Source: Acidobacteriota bacterium (lineage in GTDB: Bacteria; Acidobacteriota; Blastocatellia; Pyrinomonadales; Pyrinomonadaceae). From it: 17,736 bases of DNA. Every line of letters starts with the position of its first letter. Position 1 is the stretch's first letter. The notes under the pieces are model-generated. The model was given only the letters and a program-made list of their open reading frames with translations. It searched no databases and was not told the origin of the DNA. The position numbers and the translations under genes are program-made. Of the stretch, positions 1-10,041 are shown one piece after another. The DNA lies in contig JAFBAJ010000760.1 in assembly GCA_019247865.1 (NCBI GenBank), positions 1 to 17,736 of the forward strand. The letters run 5' to 3'.

Positions 1-336
1 GGCTCAGTCATCAACGGCGGAACCTTCGTCGTCCCGAACGCGCTCGGCAACAAAGTCATCCATCCGTACAGCGACTTTCTACTGCACAACATCGGAACCG
101 GCGACGGCATTCCGTTTCTGAACACGCCCGATTACGCGGCGACGGCCAACATGATTCGGACGGCTCCGTTGTGGGGGCTCAGGACGCGCAATCGACTGAT
201 GCACGACGGCCTGACCTTCAACGCGCAGGAGGCCATCCAGCGTCACGCGGGGCAGGCGCTGAATGCGCGCAACGCTTTCAACGCGCTCCAGACGGGGCAG
301 CGGAATCAACTGCTGGCCTTTTTGAACTCGCTCTGA
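1..336 (+). CDS. Di-heme oxidoreductase family protein (DUF1111), C-terminal part
   Basis: The reading frame is open from the first base of the window and stops with TGA at 334-336, so only the last 111 residues are present. They match the C-terminal cytochrome-like region of the DUF1111/DHOR family: a PYSDFLLHNIGTGDG stretch, then RTAPLWGLRTRNRLMHDG, then EAIQRHAGQA, ending in QLLAFLNSL. In family members these surround the second c-type heme domain; the heme-binding CXXCH motifs lie upstream and are not visible here. Known members are periplasmic di-heme proteins thought to be thiol oxidoreductases or peroxidase-like enzymes, often encoded next to imelysin-type iron-uptake proteins. The substrate of this one cannot be told from the fragment. 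Two strong hairpins follow within 120 bases and probably end its transcript. Confidence 0.85.
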   Translation, partial: GSVINGGTFVVPNALGNKVIHPYSDFLLHNIGTGDGIPFLNTPDYAATANMIRTAPLWGLRTRNRLMHDGLTFNAQEAIQRHAGQALNARNAFNALQTGQRNQLLAFLNSL

Positions 337-346
337 AGCTCCCCGG

Positions 347-450
347 AGATGACGACCAAAGGGCGGCGAGTGGATACACGGGCAAGCCGTGTGCGTTGCT
401 GAAAGGGAGCAGCAACGCACGCGGCCATCAACTCGCCGCCCACGTCATCT
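347..450. other. Large three-stem structured element
   Basis: Starting 11 bases after the di-heme gene stop, the sequence folds into nested perfect stems. AGATGACG at 347-354 pairs with 443-450, and GGGCGGCGAGT at 361-371 pairs with 431-441. GTGCGTTGCTG at 391-401 pairs with 410-420 around the loop AAAGGGAG. The innermost stem can extend to 386-401/410-425 with one G-U pair. That extension competes with a small hairpin at 376-392 (ACACGG, loop GCAAG, CCGTGT). The outermost base, T450, is also the first base of the next hairpin. It could be a terminator, a structured RNA or a mobile-element remnant; no coding frame explains it. Confidence 0.7.
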
Positions 451-519
451 CACGCCAAGGCGCAAAGACGCAAAGAAAAGCATTCAAGCTCTTCTTTGCG
501 TCTTTGCGCCTTGGCGTGA
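450..519. repeat. Hairpin repeat, family A copy 1 (perfect 28-bp arms)
   Basis: Arms 450-477 and 492-519 are perfect inverted copies over 28 bases, with a 14-base loop. Each arm is a tandem array of three 8-base units: CGCCAAGG, CGCAAAGA, CGCAAAGA (453-476). On the plus strand the right arm is followed by a run of six T at 522-527, so it could serve as an intrinsic terminator for the di-heme gene. It ends 6 bases before the stop codon of the convergent delta-60 gene and may terminate that transcript too. Two more copies of the family occur at 12261-12333 and 14844-14923. Confidence 0.9.
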
Positions 520-525
520 AATTTT

Positions 526-2517
526 TTAATAGGCCGAAGCGACCGGCACGTCTCCGAGCGTTCCGAACGGCTGCGCGCTGAGAGCATTGTCCGTGCTTCG
601 CAGGAGATAGAAGGCGCCCGTCGAAGGCCGGAAGATCGCTACATCCCAATAGCCGTCGCCGTCGTAATCTCCGGCCGACGGGACATCTCCGTTGGTGCCC
701 CACGCGAGGCCCCTCACGCTATTGTCCGCGCTGTTCAGGATGTACCACTCGCCGGTTGACGGGCGATAGACGGCGAGGTCCGTCTTGCCGTCGCCATCGT
801 AATCACCTGCGACCGGTCGGTCTCCGCTCTGCCCGAACTGTTGCCCTCTCACGCTGCCGTCCGCGCTCAGGAGCAGGTAGAAAGCGCCGCTCGCCGGACG
901 GAAGATGGCGAAGTCCGCTTTGGAGTCGCCGTCATAGTCTCCGGCCACCGGCAGGTCGCCGCTCGCGCCCCATTGCTGAAAGCGGAAACTATTGTCGGAG
1001 CTTTGCAGCAGATAGAAAGTGTTCGTGCTTTGACGATAGAGAGCGATGTCCGTCTTGCCGTCGCCGTCGTAGTCGCCGGTCGCCGGAACGTCTCCGGCCT
1101 GCCCGAACTGCGCCGAGCGGAACGAGCCGTTCGAGCTGTTGAGGAGATACCAGTAGCCCGTCGAGGGACGAAAGACAGCCGTGTCCATGTGGCCGTCGCC
1201 GTCATAGTCGCCGGGCGCGATGAGGTCTCCGCTCGCGCCGAACTGCGTCGCACGAAAGCCCGCGGCAGACTGCGCCGCATACCACGTCCCGTTCGTCGGA
1301 CGAAAGACCGCGACATCCGCCAGGCCGTCATTGTCACTGTCATAAGCGGTGGCCCCGCTGGTGTTGATCTGCGCGAGCCCCGTGCGCGGCGTCCGGTTAT
1401 AGTCTGCGAACTCACCTCCGATGAGCAGCTTTCCGTTGGCGCGCAGCACGAGCGCATCCACACGGCCGCCGACGCCCGTGCCGTTCTTGAACGAAGTATC
1501 GAGGCTGCCGTCCGGGAGCAGCCGCGCGAGGTTGCCGCGCGGGAATCCCGCGACCGCCGAAAAATTCACGCCGCCGATGATGACCCGTCCGTTCGATTGC
1601 ACGGCGAGGCCCAGGATGATCTCCGCGCCGGTCGTCTGCGGGACAAAGCTCGCGTCTACGCTGCCGTCCTGATTCAATCTGGCGAAGGAGTGGCGCTCGA
1701 TATTATTGATCGTCTCGAAATCGCCCGACACGAAGAGCCTGCCGTCCGGCTGCGGAAATATTTTGGTGACGAAGGTCTGGAAGATGCTCGTCGTTTTGAT
1801 GGTAAAGGATTCGTCGAAGCTGCCGTTCGCGTTGAGCCGCGCGAGGCTGTTGTAGTTCGTGCCGTTGACGTTATAGAAGAAGACTCCGCCCACCAGAATT
1901 TTTCCGTCCGCCTGAAGCGCGACGGCCTGGAACGTGCCGAACGAGGTCAGGCCCTGAAAGAAGCTTGAGTCCACACTGCCGTCCGCGTTGAGCCGCGCGA
2001 CTTTCGCCTGACCATCCGCGCCGACGCCGACCGCGACCAGTTTGCCGTCCGCTTGAATGACCAGATCGGAGACGACATTAAAAATATCTCCCGCGTTGAA
2101 AGAGGGATCCACGCTTCCGTTCGGATTGAGCCGCGCCAGCGCCTGCCGCGTCGCTCCGCCGATGGTCGTGAAGATGCCGCCGACGATGATCTTCTGATCG
2201 GCCTGAAGCTTCAGCACCCTTACGCCGCTGTTGATTTCGTTCAGACCGCCGGGCACGTTGAAGCTCGCATCAACACTGCCGTTCGCGTTGAGCCGTGCGA
2301 AGTGATGTCGCACCAATCCGTCCGCCTGCGCGAACCTGCCTGCGATGACGACACGGCCGTCCGCCTGCAACACGATCGCGCTGACCCCATCGTTCGGCGC
2401 GAGCACCGTATTAAGGCTCGCATCGAGATGGCCCGGCGTCGCCGCCATGACGAGCGAGCTGCAACATAGAATCATGACCAACCACAAAGTGGTCTTGAAT
2501 CGAATCTGATTTTTCAT
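526..2517 (-). CDS. Secreted delta-60 repeat / FG-GAP (VCBS) repeat protein
   Basis: This is a protein of 663 residues. The chosen start is the ATG at 2517 because GGAG lies about 8 bases upstream and the protein then opens with a textbook signal peptide (MKNQIRFKTTLWLVMILCCS, cut near VMAATPG). An upstream in-frame ATG at 2592 would bury that signal. The first two thirds hold seven delta-60-type repeats (DUF5122/TIGR02608), recognisable by LQADGRVVIAGRF-like strands alternating with LARLNANGSVDASF. The last third holds six FG-GAP/VCBS-type units with the calcium-loop motif DYDGDGKTD followed by AVYRPSTGEWY, and the chain ends at GDVPVASAY. Both repeat types build beta-propellers. The protein is predicted to be exported; no C-terminal anchor or sorting signal is seen. 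Its role is unknown; adhesion or extracellular binding is possible. Confidence 0.9.
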   Translation of the reverse strand: MKNQIRFKTTLWLVMILCCSSLVMAATPGHLDASLNTVLAPNDGVSAIVLQADGRVVIAGRFAQADGLVRHHFARLNANGSVDASFNVPGGLNEINSGVRVLKLQADQKIIVGGIFTTIGGATRQALARLNPNGSVDPSFNAGDIFNVVSDLVIQADGKLVAVGVGADGQAKVARLNADGSVDSSFFQGLTSFGTFQAVALQADGKILVGGVFFYNVNGTNYNSLARLNANGSFDESFTIKTTSIFQTFVTKIFPQPDGRLFVSGDFETINNIERHSFARLNQDGSVDASFVPQTTGAEIILGLAVQSNGRVIIGGVNFSAVAGFPRGNLARLLPDGSLDTSFKNGTGVGGRVDALVLRANGKLLIGGEFADYNRTPRTGLAQINTSGATAYDSDNDGLADVAVFRPTNGTWYAAQSAAGFRATQFGASGDLIAPGDYDGDGHMDTAVFRPSTGYWYLLNSSNGSFRSAQFGQAGDVPATGDYDGDGKTDIALYRQSTNTFYLLQSSDNSFRFQQWGASGDLPVAGDYDGDSKADFAIFRPASGAFYLLLSADGSVRGQQFGQSGDRPVAGDYDGDGKTDLAVYRPSTGEWYILNSADNSVRGLAWGTNGDVPSAGDYDGDGYWDVAIFRPSTGAFYLLRSTDNALSAQPFGTLGDVPVASAY

Positions 2518-2746
2518 GTGATGATCTCCAAAAATGGTTCTGACCGCCGCTGTTGTTTCAGCCTGAATCAACCAGGCAGGCATCTGTTTCAAATAAGAAC
2601 CCCTTGATCTTCAAAGCCGAGGATTTGTGCGTAACTTGCGATGTTTCAAGAGCATCGGACGAGACACACAGCATGACTCATGCCACGCTCTGCGCAGTAA
2701 CTTTTCGTGGAAATTTATCCGAAGAAATGGAAATCGAGAGGTGTGT
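2518..2746. other. 229-bp spacer between two minus-strand genes
   Basis: This spacer separates the end of the CPBP protease gene from the start of the delta-60 gene and must hold the latter's promoter if it is transcribed alone. Apart from the GGAG ribosome site next to 2517, no convincing promoter boxes, terminator or conserved small gene were recognised. It is noticeably AT-richer than the flanking genes. Confidence 0.4.
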
Positions 2747-3517
2747 TCAAGACCTGACCGGCGCGGTCTTCGCATGCGTTCGGCCTTGCAGAGTTCTTCC
2801 GGTCAACAGCATGACCATGAGCGCAACGAACCAGTTCACGGCCGCCAACAGCCAGTAGAGTTTCAAGAGATGCGGGCCGGAGAACATCGAGAAGAGATAG
2901 AGGCTCAAAGCATTCGCTGCGGTGTGGTACAGGATGGCAAACAAAGCGCTCTCACGCGCGTTGTAATAGATCCAGTTGGTGACCACAGCAGAAGCAACGG
3001 TGGCGATCAGGTACGGCGCGGCAATGGCCTTGCCTCCGCTCAGCGCAATCGGCACGTGCCATCCGGCCAGCAGCAAACCGAGGAGCAAGGTGTTAGCCAG
3101 CGGCGAACGCTCGTCCGAAAATCTTGGCAGAGCATAACCGCGCCACGCAGGCTCCTCCCACAACGGAGCGTCGATCAGCGCGACCGGAAAAAATAAGAAG
3201 AGACTGTACCAGTGACCGAACTGCTCCGCTCTCGGCCGTGGCACTCCCAGCAGGAGGCCGAGCGCCATCGTGCTCAGATAGATCGCAACCGGCACGCACA
3301 ACGCCGCCGCGTACCACCTGAGCCCGACGCGCCAGCGCACGCAGCGTTTCAGTAAATCTTTGAGCCCCCCTCTTCCGCCCGTCACGCCCGCCATGATGAG
3401 CGCCGCGAGAAATGCTCCTAAGGGAAAGAGGAAGGGGCCGGACAGGAGATAATAACTCCCCCACGAGAGACCATAGGCCAGCACAAAAAAGGAGATTAAG
3501 GGATAGCGTTTGATCAT
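2747..3517 (-). CDS. CPBP family intramembrane glutamic endopeptidase (CAAX/ABI family)
   Basis: This is a 256-residue, strongly hydrophobic protein with several predicted membrane helices. It carries the three signature motifs of the CPBP/ABI family (PF02517). These are EEPAWRG at residues 121-127 (the EExxxR motif, E121, E122, R126), an AGWHVPIAL helix with H154, and FAILYHTAANA with H198 and N202. In characterised relatives the glutamates and histidines line an intramembrane protease site; bacterial members process membrane proteins or bacteriocins, or have unassigned roles. The ATG at 3517 has only a weak ribosome site, but no better start exists in frame. It is transcribed divergently from the DUF2227 gene. 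The substrate is unknown. Confidence 0.88.
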   Translation of the reverse strand: MIKRYPLISFFVLAYGLSWGSYYLLSGPFLFPLGAFLAALIMAGVTGGRGGLKDLLKRCVRWRVGLRWYAAALCVPVAIYLSTMALGLLLGVPRPRAEQFGHWYSLFLFFPVALIDAPLWEEPAWRGYALPRFSDERSPLANTLLLGLLLAGWHVPIALSGGKAIAAPYLIATVASAVVTNWIYYNARESALFAILYHTAANALSLYLFSMFSGPHLLKLYWLLAAVNWFVALMVMLLTGRTLQGRTHAKTAPVRS

Positions 3518-3621
3518 TCTTTTGGGGAGCTAGAGAGTAGAAGTCTTCCTCTGCTCCTGTCAATATTTTTGCGTCCGTAATCTGAAAGCTAAAAAAACAG
3601 GCGAACTATTTTGCCCGTGCG

Positions 3622-3651
3622 GGTTAGAATAGGTGTTGGAGGAAAGCTTGC
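3622..3651 (+). promoter_or_regulatory. Possible -10 element and ribosome site for the DUF2227 gene
   Basis: GTTAGAATA at 3623-3631 contains a sigma70-like -10 hexamer (TAGAAT, 3625-3630), and GGAGG follows, ending about 11 bases before the ATG at 3655. A very similar arrangement, GTTAGAATA then GGAGG, precedes the small gene at 14964. No clear -35 box was found, so this is a suggestion only. Confidence 0.35.
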
Positions 3652-3654
3652 AGG

Positions 3655-4182
3655 ATGCCTTCTGGAAAAACGCATGACGCGATTACGGTGATGCTGGCGG
3701 TGCCGACGTTCGCGGCGGCGTGGGGCGTCGCAGGGAGCCTGGGGCTGGCGACGATTGTGACGTGTGCGATGCTCTTCGGCGGGTTGATGTTCGGGCCTGA
3801 TCTGGATATTCAATCGCGGCAGTACACGCGGTGGGGCGTCTTTCGTTTTCTGTGGTGGCCGTACAAGGTGCTCTTTCGGCATCGTTCCAGATGGTCGCAC
3901 GGCATCATCTTCGGGACGCTGATTCGCGTCGTCTACTTTGCGCTGGTCATCGCGCTCGTGGTGGCGGCGGCCGTCTACCTGCGTGCGTTGGTGGTGAGCG
4001 GCGCGCCGCCCTCTTTCGCGGAGATCGTCAGCGCGTGGGGGGCGATTGAGACCGGCCTCACGCAGACGGTCGGCAAGCATGCCGCGCTGGCCGCCTTCGC
4101 GGGACTGTGGTGGGGCGCGGCCAGCCACACGCTGACAGATGTCGCGTGGTCTGTCCTCAGAAAAAGCTCCGAAATATTTTAA
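3655..4182 (+). CDS. DUF2227 family putative metal-binding membrane protein
   Basis: This is a 175-residue protein opening MPSGKTHDAIT, as in DUF2227 (PF09988) proteins common in cyanobacteria and soil bacteria. Conserved polar residues fit a metal site related to the YdjM/DUF457 membrane hydrolases: H7 and D8, then FGPDLDI with D49 and D51, then LFRHRSRWSHG with H76 and H82, and SHTLTD near the C terminus. Hydrophobic helices span about residues 11-45 and 84-108. Metal binding and hydrolase activity are family-level predictions, not demonstrated here. The start is supported by GGAGG upstream. It ends just 2 bases from the stop of the convergent gene at 4185, so the two transcripts probably overlap. 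Confidence 0.82.
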   Translation: MPSGKTHDAITVMLAVPTFAAAWGVAGSLGLATIVTCAMLFGGLMFGPDLDIQSRQYTRWGVFRFLWWPYKVLFRHRSRWSHGIIFGTLIRVVYFALVIALVVAAAVYLRALVVSGAPPSFAEIVSAWGAIETGLTQTVGKHAALAAFAGLWWGAASHTLTDVAWSVLRKSSEIF

Positions 4183-4184
4183 AC

Positions 4185-4463
4185 CTACGCGCGCTTCCCT
4201 GCGATCATGCGATAGACTGCGAGGAGGATGACCGCGCCGACGATGGCGAAGACCATCCGAATCAGGAAGCCGCGGTCGCCGAATCGCCCGGTCTCTCCGG
4301 CGATGCCGAGCAGGTGCGCCAGAAAACCTCCGACCACCGCGCCCGCGATGCCGAGCAGCGAAGTGATGACGCATCCGCCAGGGTCTTTGCCCGGCATCAA
4401 CAGCTTGGCGATGACGCCCGCAATCAGTCCAAAGACCACCCACGAAATTAAGCTGTAAATCAT
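4185..4463 (-). CDS. GlsB/YeaQ/YmgE family stress-response membrane protein
   Basis: This is a 92-residue protein made almost entirely of three hydrophobic helices with glycine zippers: FGLIAGVIAKLLMPGKDPGG, then ITSLLGIAGAVVGGFLAHLLG, then a final helix ending VYRMIAGKRA. This matches the transglycosylase-associated protein family (PF04226). The family name is historical: members are small inner-membrane proteins induced by general or envelope stress, with no shown enzymatic activity. The ATG at 4463 has a good AGAGGT ribosome site 3 bases upstream. The nearest upstream minus-strand gene ends at 4615 and is separated by the family B hairpin, so this gene is probably transcribed on its own. 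Confidence 0.9.
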   Translation of the reverse strand: MIYSLISWVVFGLIAGVIAKLLMPGKDPGGCVITSLLGIAGAVVGGFLAHLLGIAGETGRFGDRGFLIRMVFAIVGAVILLAVYRMIAGKRA

Positions 4464-4525
4464 GTGACCTCTCTTTCTTGGAGCAGCCGGATTCTACGAG
4501 CGCCGCGTGCTAATAGTCAATAAAT

Positions 4526-4609
4526 TTAGCCACAGAGGGCACAGTGAACACAGAGAAGATAAAGATGGTTCTTAACTTCCTCTGTGTGCTCTGTGCCCTC
4601 TGTGGCTAA
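4526..4609. repeat. Hairpin repeat, family B (31-bp arms)
   Basis: Arms 4526-4556 and 4579-4609 are inverted copies with three mismatches over 31 bases. Each arm is a tandem array of three 9-base units; on the left these are CACAGAGGG, CACAGTGAA, CACAGAGAA (4531-4557). It begins 5 bases downstream of the stop codon of the minus-strand gene ending at 4615 and could terminate that transcript before the stress-protein gene. The sequence is unrelated to family A, but the layout is the same. Confidence 0.88.
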
Positions 4610-4614
4610 TCTTT

Positions 4615-5823
4615 CTAATGTCCGGTGCGAGTTTGCGAGAGGCGGTAGGCTTGGCGGCGGACGGCTTCGGAGACGTTGCGGCTCTGCGAGATGTGCTGAA
4701 GGTCTTTGGTGCGTATGCGCGGCAGGATGGACATCGCGGTCGCGATCGGCGTGCGCGGATTGCGCGCGAGGTTATGAATGATCGAGTAGGAACGCGCCCA
4801 CGCCCGGTTCATCGAGATGAGCCGCAGGACTTCGTCCGAGACGGTACGCATGGCGGAGATGTTTTCGACCTCCTGATCGGTGAGGCGCGGGTTATGGATG
4901 ACGCCCGTGGCGACGACCTTGTTCGAGTCGCGGATGAGGATGCCGCGCGCCTCGCGGTCGCCCTTCATCGCCAGCTTGATGCGATCCTTGACGGACATCA
5001 TGATGATCTGGCGAATGAGCGAAATGCGCTCCGGCGTGACCTCGCCCTCACGGCTCGTCTCGCCGATGATGCGCTCGGCGTTGGCGACGCGTTGCTCGTA
5101 GCTCTCCTCGAAGAACTCCTCCATCCGTTCGAGCAGAAGCCACGAATCGTCTATGTCCACATCCGAGACTTCGATGTGCTGCGCGATGAGCCAGGCATCT
5201 TCGAGCGCCAGCCCGCCATTGGCTCCGACCGATTCCGCGCTCTCGATAAATTCGGCGGCGGCAACACGCCCCTGCGCGCGCAGCTCTCCGGCGATCTGCT
5301 GTGCGCCGCGCTCTTTCTCAAAGAACTCGCGGCGTGTCTCTTTCGCGCGCCGCTCGGCTTCGGGCGTGCGCGCAGGATTGTTGATGACGGCTTCGATGAT
5401 GGACGGCGCGCGGATCAGGCGTTGCTGGTTGACCGTGATTAGCTCCAGCAGCGTGCCGTCGGGCGTGATGGAAGCGAGGAGCGCGACCGCCTCGTCCGGC
5501 GTGCCCTTATTGAGCGCGACCGCTTCGTGAATCTCGCGCTCCAGGTTGGGGCGCGCGGCCAGATAGCCGAGCACGGAGGGCGCGGTCTCGCCGTCTTTGG
5601 CGATGACGAGGAGCCCCTCTTTTTCCTGCGAGTCGAGCGTCGCTTCGGCCGCCTGCGCGACCTCCGCCTCGTCGCTCGCGCGCAGTGCGACGAGGGCTTC
5701 CAGAAGATCCGCCTGCGCGAGCGGCAGCAGGCCGCGCGCAGCCATGATCCGCGCCGCCGCCGGAGCCGTGCCCGCGACGATGGCCTGCACCAGAGGATTT
5801 GTGGAAGTGACGCCTGCGCTCAT
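4615..5823 (-). CDS. All-helical repeat protein of unknown function
   Basis: This is a 402-residue protein that I do not assign to a named family. It is rich in Ala, Leu, Glu and Arg and almost entirely predicted helix, without a signal peptide or membrane segment, so probably cytosolic. Short recurring NP-x-T/L-P/D elements (NNPARTPEAE, HNPRLTDQEV, ARNPRTPIAT) sit between helices about 40-75 residues apart. This suggests a HEAT or leucine-rich-variant type solenoid, possibly related to DUF2336. The C-terminal third (INRAWARS...IIHNLARNP...LPRIRTKDL) looks the most ordered. The ATG lies only 9 bases after the stop of the TonB-TPR gene, so translation is probably coupled and the gene is the last of a secA-TonB-helical operon. 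A scaffold or interaction role is inference from the fold type only. Confidence 0.75.
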   Translation of the reverse strand: MSAGVTSTNPLVQAIVAGTAPAAARIMAARGLLPLAQADLLEALVALRASDEAEVAQAAEATLDSQEKEGLLVIAKDGETAPSVLGYLAARPNLEREIHEAVALNKGTPDEAVALLASITPDGTLLELITVNQQRLIRAPSIIEAVINNPARTPEAERRAKETRREFFEKERGAQQIAGELRAQGRVAAAEFIESAESVGANGGLALEDAWLIAQHIEVSDVDIDDSWLLLERMEEFFEESYEQRVANAERIIGETSREGEVTPERISLIRQIIMMSVKDRIKLAMKGDREARGILIRDSNKVVATGVIHNPRLTDQEVENISAMRTVSDEVLRLISMNRAWARSYSIIHNLARNPRTPIATAMSILPRIRTKDLQHISQSRNVSEAVRRQAYRLSQTRTGH

Positions 5824-5832
5824 GAAAGCAAC

Positions 5833-6675
5833 TCAGTAGATGTTGAAATTGTATTCGACCTGCACGAACTGCGAGACGGGCTTGCCGTCTTTCATGGCCG
5901 GGATAAACCTGATCGCGCGGGCGGCTTTGATGGCCTCTGCCGTCAGGCCATGCGGAAGAGTGTGGACCGGAATCAAGCCCCGCACCTTTCCGTCGGCGGA
6001 GAAGATCATCATGAGCACAACCGTTCCCGTGACCTGATACTGGCGTCCCTCTTCACTGTAATGGGGACTCGGTTTGGAGAGAATCCGCGCCTTCTCCGTG
6101 ACCTCCTTCGGGGGATAAATAGTTCCCACTTGCGTTTCATCACGCAGCTGAGCAAAGTCGCGCAGAAACACCGCGCGGTCCTGCCATTCAGCAACCTTCG
6201 ATGTGCTGAGTTTGACACTCAGCTCAAGATATTTGTCGGCGCTGTCAGCGCCTTCGACCAGCAGCGATTTGTACGCAGCGAGACCGGCCGCAAGGTCGTA
6301 AGCCTCCGTGAAACCTTCCATCTGGTTCATGACCAGTTCATCTGCGAGTCTGGCAGACTTCTCAAATGCTTTGCGCGCATCCTTCGTCCGTCCCTGCCGG
6401 GCGAGCGCGAGTCCCAGATAATGCCACGCGCGAATGTCCGTCTTCTGCTGCTTGACGAAGGCTTGCAGAGCTTTGGCGGCTCCCGCCGCGTCGCCCGCTT
6501 CATAAAGCCTGACGGCCTGCTCACGTGCATCCGTTTGAGGACTGCTCGCCGATTGGCTCGCCTGCGCGAAGGACGCAGGCGAGCCGCCGAACATTAAAAG
6601 ACAGAGTGAAAGACAGTGCGAGAGGGCGGCGACGAAGATAAGCTTCGCGCTGCGTGTGTGGCGAGGGCAAGCCAT
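5833..6675 (-). CDS. Periplasmic TPR protein with C-terminal TonB domain
   Basis: This is a 280-residue protein. The start at 6675 is chosen over an upstream in-frame ATG at 6723 because GGAGAAAG lies just before it and the product then opens with a clear signal peptide (LIFVAALSHCLSLCLLMFGG, cleavage near SFAQA). Residues about 50-110 contain tetratricopeptide-like helices (AVRLYEAGDAAGAAKALQAF, then AWHYLGLALARQGRTKDARK). The last 80 residues are a TonB C-terminal domain (PF03544 type): VTGTVVLMMIFSADGKVRG, then AIRFIPAMKDGKPV and VQVEYNFNIY. There is no transmembrane anchor beyond the signal, and no proline-rich spacer, so it is not a classical TonB. Such TPR-TonB proteins are abundant in Acidobacteriota and of unclear role. 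It lies 26 bases downstream of secA on the same strand. Confidence 0.85.
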   Translation of the reverse strand: MACPRHTRSAKLIFVAALSHCLSLCLLMFGGSPASFAQASQSASSPQTDAREQAVRLYEAGDAAGAAKALQAFVKQQKTDIRAWHYLGLALARQGRTKDARKAFEKSARLADELVMNQMEGFTEAYDLAAGLAAYKSLLVEGADSADKYLELSVKLSTSKVAEWQDRAVFLRDFAQLRDETQVGTIYPPKEVTEKARILSKPSPHYSEEGRQYQVTGTVVLMMIFSADGKVRGLIPVHTLPHGLTAEAIKAARAIRFIPAMKDGKPVSQFVQVEYNFNIY

Positions 6676-6701
6676 ATCTTTCTCCTGCAAACATGCTGCG
6701 G

Positions 6702-9476
<2,775 letters not shown>

Positions 9477-9555
9477 AATCTTTTCCTATCGCAAGACGCG
9501 CCCGCGAGCGCACGGTCAAAAATCCTTGCAGACGCACTTCTGCGCCAAACATGCG

Positions 9556-9585
9556 ATTGTAATGGAGCATGAAAGCCTGAGGCAA
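9556..9585 (-). promoter_or_regulatory. Candidate secA promoter
   Basis: Read on the minus strand, TTGCCT (9585-9580) is followed after 18 bases by TACAAT (9561-9556), a fair sigma70-type pair. It would give a 5' untranslated leader of about 70 bases before the secA ATG at 9476. This is a match by eye only; the -35 box deviates from consensus. Confidence 0.35.
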
Positions 9586-9664
9586 GCGGGTGCAGATTTG
9601 AAGCTGTGCGTGTGAAAACTTCTTCCGCGACACGTTTGTATCGTCAGGCGACTCCGCAGGATTT

Positions 9665-10000
9665 TTAGCGGGCTAAAGCGGCGCGTGGCAGGCGGGTCAC
9701 GATGAGCAGGCTGAGATTGCCGTTGAGGGGTCTGGTGTTTTCGGGAAAGACGCGCTCGCAGGCGCGCGGGTCGAAGACGCAGGAGCGCGCCGGTCTGAGC
9801 AGGATGCTCTGATAGAGCGAGCGCCGGGTCTTGTCCTGAATCTCGTCGCCGCCCTCCGTCGTGCTCTCTCTGGCCGCCGTGAAGAGCTCCACCGACCGCG
9901 CCGGCTGGGCATAGCCCTGCGCGGGCGCGCCGACGGCCAGCAGGCAGGCCGAGAGGACGGTCACGAAGAGCGATACGTTGTGAATTCGATTCGTCTGCAA
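9665..10000 (-). CDS. Small secreted protein of unknown function
   Basis: This is an open frame of 111 residues. It begins with a convincing signal peptide (NVSLFVTVLSACLLAVGAPA, cleavage near GYAQPA) followed by a short Arg- and Ser-rich domain with two cysteines (ARSCVFDPRACERVFPE) that could form a disulfide. I do not recognise the family. An in-frame stop lies 9 bases before the first possible initiation codon, a TTG at 10000, and no clear ribosome site is visible, so the start is uncertain. It lies 41 bases after the TonB/TolA-like gene on the same strand and could share its transcript. The signal peptide is the main reason to believe it is real. Confidence 0.5.
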   Translation of the reverse strand: MQTNRIHNVSLFVTVLSACLLAVGAPAQGYAQPARSVELFTAARESTTEGGDEIQDKTRRSLYQSILLRPARSCVFDPRACERVFPENTRPLNGNLSLLIVTRLPRAALAR

Positions 10001-10041
10001 AGAGATTCAGTTCCCGTTATCTGTTACGCACCGGAGTGCAT

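Noticed and set aside
347..450. Integron attC site or tRNA-like cloverleaf
   Set aside because: No attC R' core, integrase or cassette array is seen, and the arms do not match tRNA stem lengths or the conserved T-loop.
453..476. Short direct repeats suggesting a CRISPR-like array
   Set aside because: The 8-nt units are contiguous, have no spacers and belong to an inverted-repeat arm. No cas gene is present.
841..1968. Plus-strand open frame of 375 codons opposite the delta-60/FG-GAP gene
   Set aside because: It is a periodic shadow of the repeats on the other strand, with no start signal or family resemblance.
4228..4458. Plus-strand small frame opposite the GlsB/YeaQ gene
   Set aside because: The minus-strand product matches a known family with a good ribosome site; the plus-strand frame is its complement.
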